Below are positions 24,876 to 34,228 of a stretch of DNA of 64,000 bases, piece by piece (position 1 is the first letter of the stretch; every line of letters starts with the position of its first letter). This DNA comes from Flammeovirgaceae bacterium (GTDB taxonomy: Bacteria > Bacteroidota > Bacteroidia > Cytophagales > Cyclobacteriaceae), in assembly GCA_020635915.1 (NCBI GenBank), contig JACJYU010000001.1, positions 2,394,501 to 2,458,500 of the forward strand, read 5' to 3'. A program made the position numbers and the translations under genes. A model generated the notes under the pieces. The model worked only from the letters and a program-made list of their open reading frames with translations. It was not told where the DNA came from and searched no databases.

Positions 24876-25925
24876 CTAGCTGTCCTTTTCTATAAATATA
24901 GTCTGCGTGGGATAAGCAAATTCTATTTTCTCTTTGCAGAAGGCATCAAACACCTGAAGGTTGATGGACTGTTGGATGTCCATGTACTTGGCGTAGTCGG
25001 GCTCGGTCACATAATATACCGTTTCAAAATTTAGGCTGGAGTCGCCAAAAGTGGCAAAATGACAGCGGTCTATTTGTGCATCCTTTTGTTCAGTGATTAT
25101 TTTCGTGATCATGCCGGGGATTGCCCTTAACTGTTCCGGGGTGGTCTGGTAGGTAACCCCTAAGGTGAAGACGATCCTCCGCCTCTCCATTCGCTTAAAA
25201 TTGTGCACACGGGAGTTGGTCAAATCGCTGTTGGAAATGATGATCTGCTCACCGGTAAGGCTTTTGATCCGCGTGGTTTTTATTCCTACATATTCAACGT
25301 TCCCCTTCTTGTCATCTACCACAATATAATCACCGATCTCAAAGGGACGGTCAAAGAAAATAACGAAATAGTTGAACAGGTCGCCCAGTATGGTTTGTGC
25401 CGCAAGGGCCACGGCCAAACCGCCAATTCCCAAACCGGTAATGATGGCCGTTACATTGTAGCCCAGGTTGTCAAAAAGAAAAACTGCGCCCAGGGACCAA
25501 ATCAAAATGTTCACCACGATCATGATCCCCCTCAGTTGCTTCACTTTCTCTTCCCCGCCTTCCTGCCCCCTGGCGTAAGATTCCAGCAATATCCTTAAGG
25601 AAGAGGTGGTGAGCCTAATGGCGTAAAAGGTAAAGGCGATAACGAAAGCGTTTCGCAAAATTTTGGACGCTTCCTCCGTGAGGTTGAGGTATTTGATCGA
25701 AAAGTACATGACCCCCACATTGAGCATGGGGAGGATAAACCGCTCCACTGCCCCCACAACATAATCGTCAAAGTTTGTCTCCGTGGTGGTGGCCCATTTC
25801 TTCAGCCGGTGCAAAATCCCCTTTCGGAAAAGCCTGATAATGAGCATCCCTACCAGGATCATCCCGACCACGATCAGGTAGCTTTGGATGGTGTTGTTAT
25901 AGTATTGGGCGTCTAAAAAATCCAT
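24876..25925 (-). CDS. MscS-family mechanosensitive channel
   Basis: 349 residues. Three to four membrane helices (about 15-35, 55-75, 85-110, 130-175) lead into the pore-lining helix (AIITGLGIGGLAVALAAQTI) and the beta domain (GDYIVVDDKKGNVEYVGIKT), followed by the C-terminal alpha/beta domain. The Gly/Ala pattern of the pore helix is well kept. Monocistronic with a strong promoter of its own; converges with the aromatic operon, 34 bases apart. Confidence 0.93.
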   Translation of the reverse strand: MDFLDAQYYNNTIQSYLIVVGMILVGMLIIRLFRKGILHRLKKWATTTETNFDDYVVGAVERFILPMLNVGVMYFSIKYLNLTEEASKILRNAFVIAFTFYAIRLTTSSLRILLESYARGQEGGEEKVKQLRGIMIVVNILIWSLGAVFLFDNLGYNVTAIITGLGIGGLAVALAAQTILGDLFNYFVIFFDRPFEIGDYIVVDDKKGNVEYVGIKTTRIKSLTGEQIIISNSDLTNSRVHNFKRMERRRIVFTLGVTYQTTPEQLRAIPGMITKIITEQKDAQIDRCHFATFGDSSLNFETVYYVTEPDYAKYMDIQQSINLQVFDAFCKEKIEFAYPTQTIFIEKDS

Positions 25926-25954
25926 GTGGGCACAATAATTTTGTCACTGGCTGC

Positions 25955-25985
25955 CAAAGTTATATGCCGTGGGGGTGGATGCCAA
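25955..25985 (-). promoter_or_regulatory. Bacteroidota-type promoter of the MscS gene
   Basis: Minus strand TTG (25985-25983), 20 bases, TAACTTTG (25962-25955), both elements perfect. The motif ends 29 bases before the start codon. Confidence 0.8.
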
Positions 25986-26142
25986 GCAAATGCCGTTTTA
26001 ATAATGACAATTTGCCCAATGGGACGATCATAAAAAAACATTTCGTTTCAATCCAAAATTTGATTTATTTCTCGATATTCATTGGCGCAGCCTTGAACAG
26101 GTGGGGCATTCCATATGGCTGTTAAAGACAAATTATTAACAC

Positions 26143-29100
26143 ATGAAAGCACGATATAAAAAAATTGGATATGGAACGTTGGTAGTGGCCATTGTCCTGG
26201 GGTTGGTTTTTTACTATACAACAGGCAATCCCCAAAGGGACGATCAATTGGCCATTAACCCTGCATTTGGGGAATTCATATCATCTTACACAGCGGGTGT
26301 AATAAGCTCGGGCTCGCCAATCCGTATTGTGCTTGCCCGTGAGGTGGCCACCCTTGATATGATCGGAAAAGAGGCCGGAAAATTGTTTTCCTTTACGCCC
26401 TCCCTCAAAGGAAAGGCGGTGTGGGCGGACATGAGGACGGTGGAGTTTGTCCCAGAGGGCCGCCTCCCTTCCGGTGAGGCCTATGCATGGAACTTTTATA
26501 TCTCCAGGCTTTTTTCGGTGCCAAACGGCCTGGAAACGTTCCGCAGTACGTTCCGGGTGGTCCCACAAAACTTTAGCATCTCCATTGACAACATCCTGCC
26601 CTATGTCAAAACGGAATTGGCACGGCAAAAAATAGAAGGCACACTTGCCACGGCCGATTTTGCAGATGGGAAAGGGGTAGAAGGGATGTTGACGGCCCGG
26701 CAGGAGGGCAAAACCCTTAGCGTATCGTGGGCCCATTCCGCGGATGGGAAGCAACATTCATTTACAATAGAAGAAGTGGGCCGCAAAGAAAAAGCTTCCT
26801 CCGTGCACCTTGCCTTCGATGGCGAGGCCATTGGCATATCCCAAAAGATGGCACAGGATGTTCCGGTGCCGGCCCTGGGGGATTTTACCGTGACCGATGT
26901 AAAAGTGGAGCAAGGCCCTGCCCAGTCGGTCGTGGTCCGGTTTTCCGATCCGCTTAAAGAAAAACAAAACCTGGACGGGCTTATCGGGATTGAAGGCCTG
27001 GCCGGCCTGGAGTATGAGGTTACCGACAATGAGGTTAGGGTTTATCCCCCGGTAAGGCAGACGGGGGCCAAGGCCATTACCATCGAGGCCGGGATTAGGA
27101 ACATCCTGGACTATCGACTGGCAAACAGCACTTCCTACAATGTGCTGTTTGAGCAGGTAAAGCCAGCAGTAAGGTTTGTAGGCAAGGGCACCATACTTCC
27201 CGGTACGGATGGGCTCATTATGCCCTTTGAGGCCGTAAACCTGAAAGCCGTTGATGTCACCATTTTAAAAATTTATGAAAGAAACGTGCTCCAATTTTTA
27301 CAGGTCAACGGCCTGGAAGGGAATTCCGAGCTGCGAAGGGTCGCCTCCATTATGCTCAAGAAGAAAGTTTCGCTAGGAAATTCCGGTATTACGGACTTTG
27401 GAAAATGGAACCGCTTCACGTTGGATTTATCCTCCCTGATCCATACGGAGCCGGGTGCCATATACCAGGTGAGGATAAACTTCAGAAAGGCCTATCTCGC
27501 CTATGTATGCGATGGGACGGGGGACGAAACCATGTCGGATGGGATGGTGGGTTTTGAAGACGAAGAGGGGGAACAGATGGACATAGGGGAAGGAAACTAT
27601 TGGGATTCGTACGAAGAATACTACTACGATGAAAATTATGATTGGGACCAGCGCGACAACCCGTGCCATTCTTCCTATTACAACAACAGCCGCATGGCCA
27701 AACGCAACGTGATCGCTTCGGACCTTGGCCTCATTGCCAAGCGGGGAGGCGAGGGCAGCACCATGGTGTTTGTCAACGATCTGAAAACCACTGCGCCTGT
27801 GGCAAACGTGCAGTTGGAATTGTACGGGTTTCAGCAGCAACTGATGGGGACTGCCACTACCGGCCCGGACGGGAAGGCAATTTTTAACACTAAGGTGCCG
27901 CCATTTGCCCTTGTGGCCAAAAGCGGAAACCAGCGGGGCTACCTGAAATTGAACGATGGGGAATCCTTGTCCCTTAGCAACTTTGATGTGGAGGGGGAGC
28001 GCGTGTGGGAAGGGCTTAAAGGCTTTTTGTATGGCGAACGTGGGGTGTGGAGGCCGGGCGACTCCTTGTACCTCACCTTCCTGTTGGAGGATAAACTTAA
28101 ACTATTGCCCCCCAGCCATCCGGTGGTATTTGAATTGCAAAACCCACAGGGACAGGTTACGGGCCGCCTTGTGAGGTCGGTATCGGTAAATGGTTTTTAT
28201 GGTTTTGCCACGGCCACCGACCCCGAGGCGCCAACGGGAAACTGGCTGGCAAAAGTGAAGGTAGGAGGGACACAATTTACAAAAACCTTAAAGATCGAGA
28301 CGGTCAAGCCCAACCGGTTGAAAATCAACCTTGATTTTGGTGTGGATAAAATAACCGCGGAAAAGGGAAACGTGGCGGGCAACCTTCAGGTCAATTGGCT
28401 TCATGGCGCCCCGGGAAAAAACCTAAAGGCAACGTTTGAGGTGGTCCTGACCAAGGCATCCGCCAAATTCGACAAGTACCCTGATTATGTATTTGATGAC
28501 CCCACGTTGGATTTTGTCAGCGAATCGCAAAATGTATTTGAAGGTTTTACCGATGGGGAAGGCAAGGCCGTTGTCAACGCCTCCCTGAAGGTTTCGGATG
28601 ATGCTCCTGGAAAGTTAAATGCCGTCTTTAGGGGGAAGGTCTTTGAAGAAAGTGGCAATTTCAGCATTGATCGCTTCAGTATTCCTTATTATCCTTACCC
28701 TTCCCTTACGGGGTTGCGCCTGCCCAAAGGGGACAAACGCGGAATGCTGCTTACCGATACCCTGCAACGGGCGGAAGTAGTGACGGTGGACGTGGATGGC
28801 AACCCGGTTTCCCATAACGGTATTGAGATGTCGCTATATAAAGTGGAATGGAAATGGTGGTGGGACAATTCCGAGGACAAGGCCAACTTTATGTCGGGCA
28901 GGTACTCAAAGCCGGTGAAGACGGGCGTGATCAATACCGTAAACGGAAAAGGGCACTGGGATTTTAAAATAGATTATCCTGAATGGGGGCGTTTTTTTGT
29001 CAAGGCATATGACCCGGTGTCGGGGCATGGCACGGGCAGGTTTGTATATATTGATTGGCCGGGATGGGCAGGAAGGGCCAGGGGCGATGCCATAGGGGCC

Positions 29101-31719
29101 ACCATGCTTTCATTTTCATCAGATAAGCCCACGTACAACATTGGCGAAAAAGCCACCCTGGTCATCCCGGGCAGCGGGCAAGGAAGGGCATTGGTAAGCG
29201 TGGAAAATGGCAGCAAGGTATTGCAAACCTATTGGGTGGAAACACAACAGGGGGACAATCCATTTACCATAGACATTACGCCTGAAATGGCACCGAACAT
29301 ATTTGTGCATGCCACCCTGTTGCAGCCCCACGCCCAAACGGTCAACGACTTGCCCATACGGCTCTACGGGGTTGTCCCCATCCAGGTGGAAGACCCGCGC
29401 TCCCATTTGGAGCCGGTGATAGACATGCCGGATGTATTGGAGCCTGGCAAGGAAGTAGTGATCAAAGTTTCTGAAAAAGGCCACCGCAATATGTCGTATA
29501 CCCTGGCAGTGGTGGACGAGGGGCTGCTGGACCTGACCCGGTTTGCCACACCCGATGCATGGCAGCGCTTTTATGCCAGGGAGGCGCTGGGCGTAAAAAC
29601 ATGGGATTTGTACGATCAGGTCATGGGTGCTTTTGGGGGGAGGATAGAGCGCCTGCTGGCCATTGGAGGGGATGGGGAAACGATAAGCAAGGAGGGTGAA
29701 AGCAAGGTGAACCGGTTTAAACCCGTGGTAAAATTCTTCGGCCCGGCCACACTGGAAGGAAAAAGCAATGAACACCGGTTTGTCATGCCACAGTATGTGG
29801 GTTCGGTGAGGACCATGCTTGTGGCGGGGTACCATGGGGCCTATGGCAAAACGGACAAAACGACACCTGTGCGGAAACCGTTGATGGTATTGGCCACCTT
29901 GCCACGGGTATTGGGGCCGGATGAAAAATTGAAACTCCCTATTACCTTGTTTTCGATGGAGAAGGGGATCCGCGAGGTAAAGGTGGAGGTAAAGGTTTCC
30001 GGGCCTCTTGTCCTTCCCAATGGGAACAGCAAGACGGTAAACATGGATGGCCATACCGACCTTACTACCGATTTTGATTTGGGGGTAAAGGCGGGAACGG
30101 GGATAGGAAAAGTCGAAGTGGCCGTGTCCTCTGGTAGTTACAGGGCATCCGATGTCATTGATATTGAGGTCAGGAACCCCAACCCGCCCATCACGAAAGT
30201 GCAAGACGGTTTTGTGCCGGCAGGAAAATCATGGAACGCCACACTGGCGCCCATCGGTGTGGAGGGGACCAACTTTGCCACACTGGAAGTATCAAGCTTG
30301 CCCCCTGTCAACTTAGGGCAGCGCCTTAGGTATTTGCTCAACTATCCCTACGGATGTGTTGAGCAGGTGACATCAACGGTTTTTCCTCAATTGTACCTGG
30401 ACCAGGTTATGGCGGTGCCCGATCAACAAAAAGAAGAGGTGCAGGTAAACATTAAAGCCGCAATAGACAAGCTTCGCCTCTTTATGGTACGCGATGGTGG
30501 TTTTTCCTATTGGCCAGGGGGCGATGATTCGGACAGTTGGGGCTCTACCTATGCCGGCCACTTTCTGGTGGAGGCTTCGGCCAAAGGGTATTTTGTGCCT
30601 CATGACATGCTTAAGCGATGGGGGAAGTACCAGCGGGACAAGGCACGGTCCTGGAGGCCCGGCAATGGGCATGCCCAGGGCAGGCTTGTGCAGGCCTACC
30701 GTTTGTATTCGCTCGCCCTGGCCGGGAGCCCTGAACTAAGCGCCATGAACCGGCTGAGGGAAGAGGGCAATTTGCCGATATCCGCAAAATGGATGCTGGC
30801 AGCGGCCTACGTTAAAGCCGGCCAGCCGGAAGCCGCGAAAAGTTTAACGGCCGATGTTGCGGCCACGGTGCCGTCCTATCAGGAGATGGCCTATACTTAT
30901 GGATCGGATTTAAGGGACAAGGCCATTATCCTGGAGACCTTGCTGATGCTGGGTGAAAAAACAAAAGGATTTGAGCTCCTAAAGGAAATATCGGCCCGCC
31001 TGAGCGACACGGGCACCTGGATGAGCACCCAAACGCTGGCGTGGTGCCTCAAGGCAGTAGGTGCATTTGCGGGCACGGAACAAAAAGGAAATATCAGGTT
31101 TTCCTACATCTTTAATGGCAAAAATTCCTCGGCAAGCACGGAGCTGCCGGTGGCGCAGGTAGGGCTGCCCATTGACCAGCTCAAGCAAGGCAGCTTGCAA
31201 TTTTCAAACACCAGTGAGGGACCGCTTTATGTGAGCGTGGTCCAGGGGGGCGTGCCTGCCAGGGGTGCCGAGGATGATGAGGAAAGCAATTTAAAGCTGG
31301 CAGTAGCGTATACCGATACTAAGGGAAACCCGGTGGAACCAGGACAATTGGCACAGGGACAGGAGTTTGTTTCCGTTGTGACGGTGGCAAACCCAGGTAT
31401 GAGGGGCGGCTATGAGAACCTGGCGTTGAACCAAATCTTCCCGGGTGGATGGGAAATCAACAATGTCAGGCTGGAGGAGGTGGAGGACAGGTTGCATGCG
31501 GACAAGCCCACATACCAGGACATCCGCGATGACAGGGTATATACTTACTTTGATTTGGGGCCGGGTCAGCAGAAAACTTTTAAGGTATTGCTCACGGCCA
31601 GTTATGCAGGCACGTACTATTTGCCGGCCGTAAGCTGCGAGGCGATGTATGACCGGGCCGTGTATGCACGTAAGAAAGGCAAAGTAGTGGAGGTGCTTAA
31701 AGAAGGCATTGGCCGGTAG
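26143..31719 (+). CDS. Bacterial alpha-2-macroglobulin (ECAM-like)
   Basis: 1858 residues. The N terminus (KKIGYGTLVVAIVLGLVFYY) is an uncleaved membrane anchor, not the lipobox seen in E. coli YfhM. MG-type beta domains follow, then the macroglobulin core (LAVVDEGLLDLTRF) and the thioester CVEQ at residues 1405-1408 with its downstream alpha-alpha toroid. An acidic/tyrosine-rich insertion occupies about residues 465-510. The protein should trap proteases in the periplasm and protect peptidoglycan enzymes; the PBP1C gene 34 bases downstream is the partner usually found with this family. Confidence 0.93.
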   Translation: MKARYKKIGYGTLVVAIVLGLVFYYTTGNPQRDDQLAINPAFGEFISSYTAGVISSGSPIRIVLAREVATLDMIGKEAGKLFSFTPSLKGKAVWADMRTVEFVPEGRLPSGEAYAWNFYISRLFSVPNGLETFRSTFRVVPQNFSISIDNILPYVKTELARQKIEGTLATADFADGKGVEGMLTARQEGKTLSVSWAHSADGKQHSFTIEEVGRKEKASSVHLAFDGEAIGISQKMAQDVPVPALGDFTVTDVKVEQGPAQSVVVRFSDPLKEKQNLDGLIGIEGLAGLEYEVTDNEVRVYPPVRQTGAKAITIEAGIRNILDYRLANSTSYNVLFEQVKPAVRFVGKGTILPGTDGLIMPFEAVNLKAVDVTILKIYERNVLQFLQVNGLEGNSELRRVASIMLKKKVSLGNSGITDFGKWNRFTLDLSSLIHTEPGAIYQVRINFRKAYLAYVCDGTGDETMSDGMVGFEDEEGEQMDIGEGNYWDSYEEYYYDENYDWDQRDNPCHSSYYNNSRMAKRNVIASDLGLIAKRGGEGSTMVFVNDLKTTAPVANVQLELYGFQQQLMGTATTGPDGKAIFNTKVPPFALVAKSGNQRGYLKLNDGESLSLSNFDVEGERVWEGLKGFLYGERGVWRPGDSLYLTFLLEDKLKLLPPSHPVVFELQNPQGQVTGRLVRSVSVNGFYGFATATDPEAPTGNWLAKVKVGGTQFTKTLKIETVKPNRLKINLDFGVDKITAEKGNVAGNLQVNWLHGAPGKNLKATFEVVLTKASAKFDKYPDYVFDDPTLDFVSESQNVFEGFTDGEGKAVVNASLKVSDDAPGKLNAVFRGKVFEESGNFSIDRFSIPYYPYPSLTGLRLPKGDKRGMLLTDTLQRAEVVTVDVDGNPVSHNGIEMSLYKVEWKWWWDNSEDKANFMSGRYSKPVKTGVINTVNGKGHWDFKIDYPEWGRFFVKAYDPVSGHGTGRFVYIDWPGWAGRARGDAIGATMLSFSSDKPTYNIGEKATLVIPGSGQGRALVSVENGSKVLQTYWVETQQGDNPFTIDITPEMAPNIFVHATLLQPHAQTVNDLPIRLYGVVPIQVEDPRSHLEPVIDMPDVLEPGKEVVIKVSEKGHRNMSYTLAVVDEGLLDLTRFATPDAWQRFYAREALGVKTWDLYDQVMGAFGGRIERLLAIGGDGETISKEGESKVNRFKPVVKFFGPATLEGKSNEHRFVMPQYVGSVRTMLVAGYHGAYGKTDKTTPVRKPLMVLATLPRVLGPDEKLKLPITLFSMEKGIREVKVEVKVSGPLVLPNGNSKTVNMDGHTDLTTDFDLGVKAGTGIGKVEVAVSSGSYRASDVIDIEVRNPNPPITKVQDGFVPAGKSWNATLAPIGVEGTNFATLEVSSLPPVNLGQRLRYLLNYPYGCVEQVTSTVFPQLYLDQVMAVPDQQKEEVQVNIKAAIDKLRLFMVRDGGFSYWPGGDDSDSWGSTYAGHFLVEASAKGYFVPHDMLKRWGKYQRDKARSWRPGNGHAQGRLVQAYRLYSLALAGSPELSAMNRLREEGNLPISAKWMLAAAYVKAGQPEAAKSLTADVAATVPSYQEMAYTYGSDLRDKAIILETLLMLGEKTKGFELLKEISARLSDTGTWMSTQTLAWCLKAVGAFAGTEQKGNIRFSYIFNGKNSSASTELPVAQVGLPIDQLKQGSLQFSNTSEGPLYVSVVQGGVPARGAEDDEESNLKLAVAYTDTKGNPVEPGQLAQGQEFVSVVTVANPGMRGGYENLALNQIFPGGWEINNVRLEEVEDRLHADKPTYQDIRDDRVYTYFDLGPGQQKTFKVLLTASYAGTYYLPAVSCEAMYDRAVYARKKGKVVEVLKEGIGR

Positions 31720-31753
31720 GGTTTGAGGTTCCCATAGGGTTGTGGCTTTTTTT

Positions 31754-34138
31754 ATGAATAGCAGGCACAAAATGTTACGATGGGCCAAGCGGCACTGGAA
31801 GGCGACAGGCATGGTGGCCGTATTGTTGGTGGCGTTCGTTTTCTGCCTGCCACGCCCACTTTTTAACGATCCGTTTTCCACCGTATTGGAGGATAGGGCG
31901 GGCAACTTGTTGTCCGCATCAATAGCTGAAGATGGCCAATGGAGGTTTCCGGTCCGGGCGGGGGTGCCCGGCAAATTTGAGGCTGCCATCCTGCAATTTG
32001 AGGATAAAAGGTTTTTCTCCCATTGGGGCGTGGACCCATTGGCCATCTTACGGGCCATCCGTCAAAACGTAAAGGCCGGCAGCGTGGTGAGTGGCGGCAG
32101 CACCATCACGATGCAGGTGGTACGCCTTGCCCGCGAGGGCCGCAAGCGCACCTATTTCGAAAAGGTCATTGAGATGGTGATGGCCATTCGCCTCGAGCTG
32201 GCATACAGCAAGAAGGAAATCCTTTCGTTGTATGCCGCCCATGCCCCATTTGGTGGCAATGTGGTAGGCATTGAAGCAGCTTCGTGGAGGTATTTTGGCA
32301 GAAAGTTGGATAATTTGAGTTGGGCAGAATCGGCCATGCTTGCCGTATTGCCCAACAACCCATCCCTTGTCCACCCGGGCAGGAACAGGCTGCTTCTCAA
32401 AGAAAAAAGGGACAGGCTACTGGCCCGGTTGTACAAGGATGGAAAGTTTGACAAAACCACCTTGGGGTTGGCCAAGGCAGAGCCCCTGCCGCTGCGCCCG
32501 CTCCCGTTGCCCCGCCATGCCCGGCACTTGCTGGTCCGTGCGGCACAAGAGGGCCACCAACAAGAAAGGATAAAATCGTCTATTGACGAGGCCATTCAGG
32601 TGCAAGCCGAGCGGGTACTGGACCAACACCAGCAACAACTTGCCGGCAACCAGGTGTTTAATGCCGCAGCCATTATTTTGAAGGTGAGCACAGGCGAGGT
32701 ATTGGCCTATGTAGGAAATACCGATACAGGAAACGAACACAATGATAGGGTGGATGTTGTCAATTCGCCCAGGAGCACAGGGAGCATACTGAAGCCATTT
32801 TTGTTTGCTGCCATGATGGACGATGGAAAAATCCTCCCCGGGACACTGGTGCCGGACGTGCCCACACTCATCGGTGGGTTTTCCCCAAAAAATTTTTCAA
32901 GGGATTACGATGGGGCGGTCCCTGCGGACAAGGCGTTGGTCCGCTCCCTGAATGTGCCGGCCGTTCATGAACTAAGGGATTATCGCTACGAAAAATTTTA
33001 TCAATTGCTAAAAAGGGTGGGGATCACCACCCTCACACAGCCACCGGGCCATTATGGGCTATCTTTGGTACTGGGCGGTGCGGAGGGAACGCTATGGGAC
33101 ATTGCCGGGGGCTATGCCTCCATGGCACGCACGCTAAACAATTATTTTGATGTGGCGGGGGGCAGGCGGTACGATAAAGGTGATTTCCACCCACCTACAT
33201 ACCTGGCCTTTTCTGAAGGGCAGGTCGACAGGGTGGGGGAACGGTCCCAGACCAGTTGGCTAAATGCCTCCGGGATATGGCTTACGTTCGAGGCGCTCAA
33301 AGGACTTTACCGGCCAGGCGAGGAAACCGGGTGGCAATATTTTAATTCTTCCAAGCCTATTGCGTGGAAAACGGGGACCAGCTTTGGGTTTCGCGATGCA
33401 TGGGCGGTCGGTACCAATCCGGAATATACCGTGGGCGTATGGGTGGGCAATGCCGATGGCGAAGGAAGGCCGGGGCTTACAGGGACGGAGATGGCCGCTC
33501 CCATACTTTTCGACCTGTTTTCACTATTGCCCGGCCAGCCCTGGTTTCAACAGCCCCTTCCGGAAATGAGGGAGATAAAGGTTTGTCCGCTTAGCGGGCA
33601 ACGGGTTTCCCCCAACTGTGGGCCTGCCCGGTCCATTTGGGTGACCGAAAAAGGCCTTCAAACCCCACCTTGTGCCTATCACAAAAAAATACATGTGACC
33701 AAAGACGGGAAGTTTCAGGTAAACCTTAATTGTGAAAAGGCAGAAGGGGTGAAGGGCATCGAGTGGTTTGTGCTGCCCCCAGTCCAGGAATATTACTATA
33801 AGCCCAAGAACATAAGTTACAAACCATTGCCACCGCTTAGAAGGGATTGCCAGGGAGGATCCAAATGGGCTGCCATGGACCTGGTCTATCCCAAGCAGGG
33901 GGCAGCACTGTTTATTCCCAGGGAACTGGATGGCACCCCCGGCAAGGTGTTGCTACAGGCCGCCCACAGGTCCCCGGCCTCCACGGTCTATTGGCACCTG
34001 GACGGGGAATACCTGGGATCGACAAGGAAAATGCACCAACTAAGCCTTTCGGCCCCGGCAGGGCGCCACTCCCTTACGCTCGTGGATGGCGATGGGGAAG
34101 TGCTCACACGGTCTTTTACCATACTATCCAATCCGTAA
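31754..34138 (+). CDS. pbpC: Penicillin-binding protein 1C
   Basis: 794 residues from the ATG at 31754; a GTG four codons earlier is an alternative. One membrane anchor (MVAVLLVAFVFCLP), then the glycosyltransferase domain (catalytic Glu in FEDKRFFSHWGVDP; GGSTITMQ) and the transpeptidase domain with S344-x-x-K347 (TGSILKP) and KTGTSFGFRDAW. The C-terminal extension (about 600-794), with several Cys (CPLSGQRVSPNC), is the biPBP_C domain typical of PBP1C. Probably co-transcribed with the alpha-2-macroglobulin gene, with which it forms a conserved pair for cell-wall repair and defence. Confidence 0.95.
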   Translation: MNSRHKMLRWAKRHWKATGMVAVLLVAFVFCLPRPLFNDPFSTVLEDRAGNLLSASIAEDGQWRFPVRAGVPGKFEAAILQFEDKRFFSHWGVDPLAILRAIRQNVKAGSVVSGGSTITMQVVRLAREGRKRTYFEKVIEMVMAIRLELAYSKKEILSLYAAHAPFGGNVVGIEAASWRYFGRKLDNLSWAESAMLAVLPNNPSLVHPGRNRLLLKEKRDRLLARLYKDGKFDKTTLGLAKAEPLPLRPLPLPRHARHLLVRAAQEGHQQERIKSSIDEAIQVQAERVLDQHQQQLAGNQVFNAAAIILKVSTGEVLAYVGNTDTGNEHNDRVDVVNSPRSTGSILKPFLFAAMMDDGKILPGTLVPDVPTLIGGFSPKNFSRDYDGAVPADKALVRSLNVPAVHELRDYRYEKFYQLLKRVGITTLTQPPGHYGLSLVLGGAEGTLWDIAGGYASMARTLNNYFDVAGGRRYDKGDFHPPTYLAFSEGQVDRVGERSQTSWLNASGIWLTFEALKGLYRPGEETGWQYFNSSKPIAWKTGTSFGFRDAWAVGTNPEYTVGVWVGNADGEGRPGLTGTEMAAPILFDLFSLLPGQPWFQQPLPEMREIKVCPLSGQRVSPNCGPARSIWVTEKGLQTPPCAYHKKIHVTKDGKFQVNLNCEKAEGVKGIEWFVLPPVQEYYYKPKNISYKPLPPLRRDCQGGSKWAAMDLVYPKQGAALFIPRELDGTPGKVLLQAAHRSPASTVYWHLDGEYLGSTRKMHQLSLSAPAGRHSLTLVDGDGEVLTRSFTILSNP

Positions 34139-34228
34139 CTATTTGATATGTAATGTTTTGGGTATAAATTATTAAATTATTTTATTAATAATTTTACCTT
34201 AGGGCTTTTAAACCGAACCGGTACGTTT

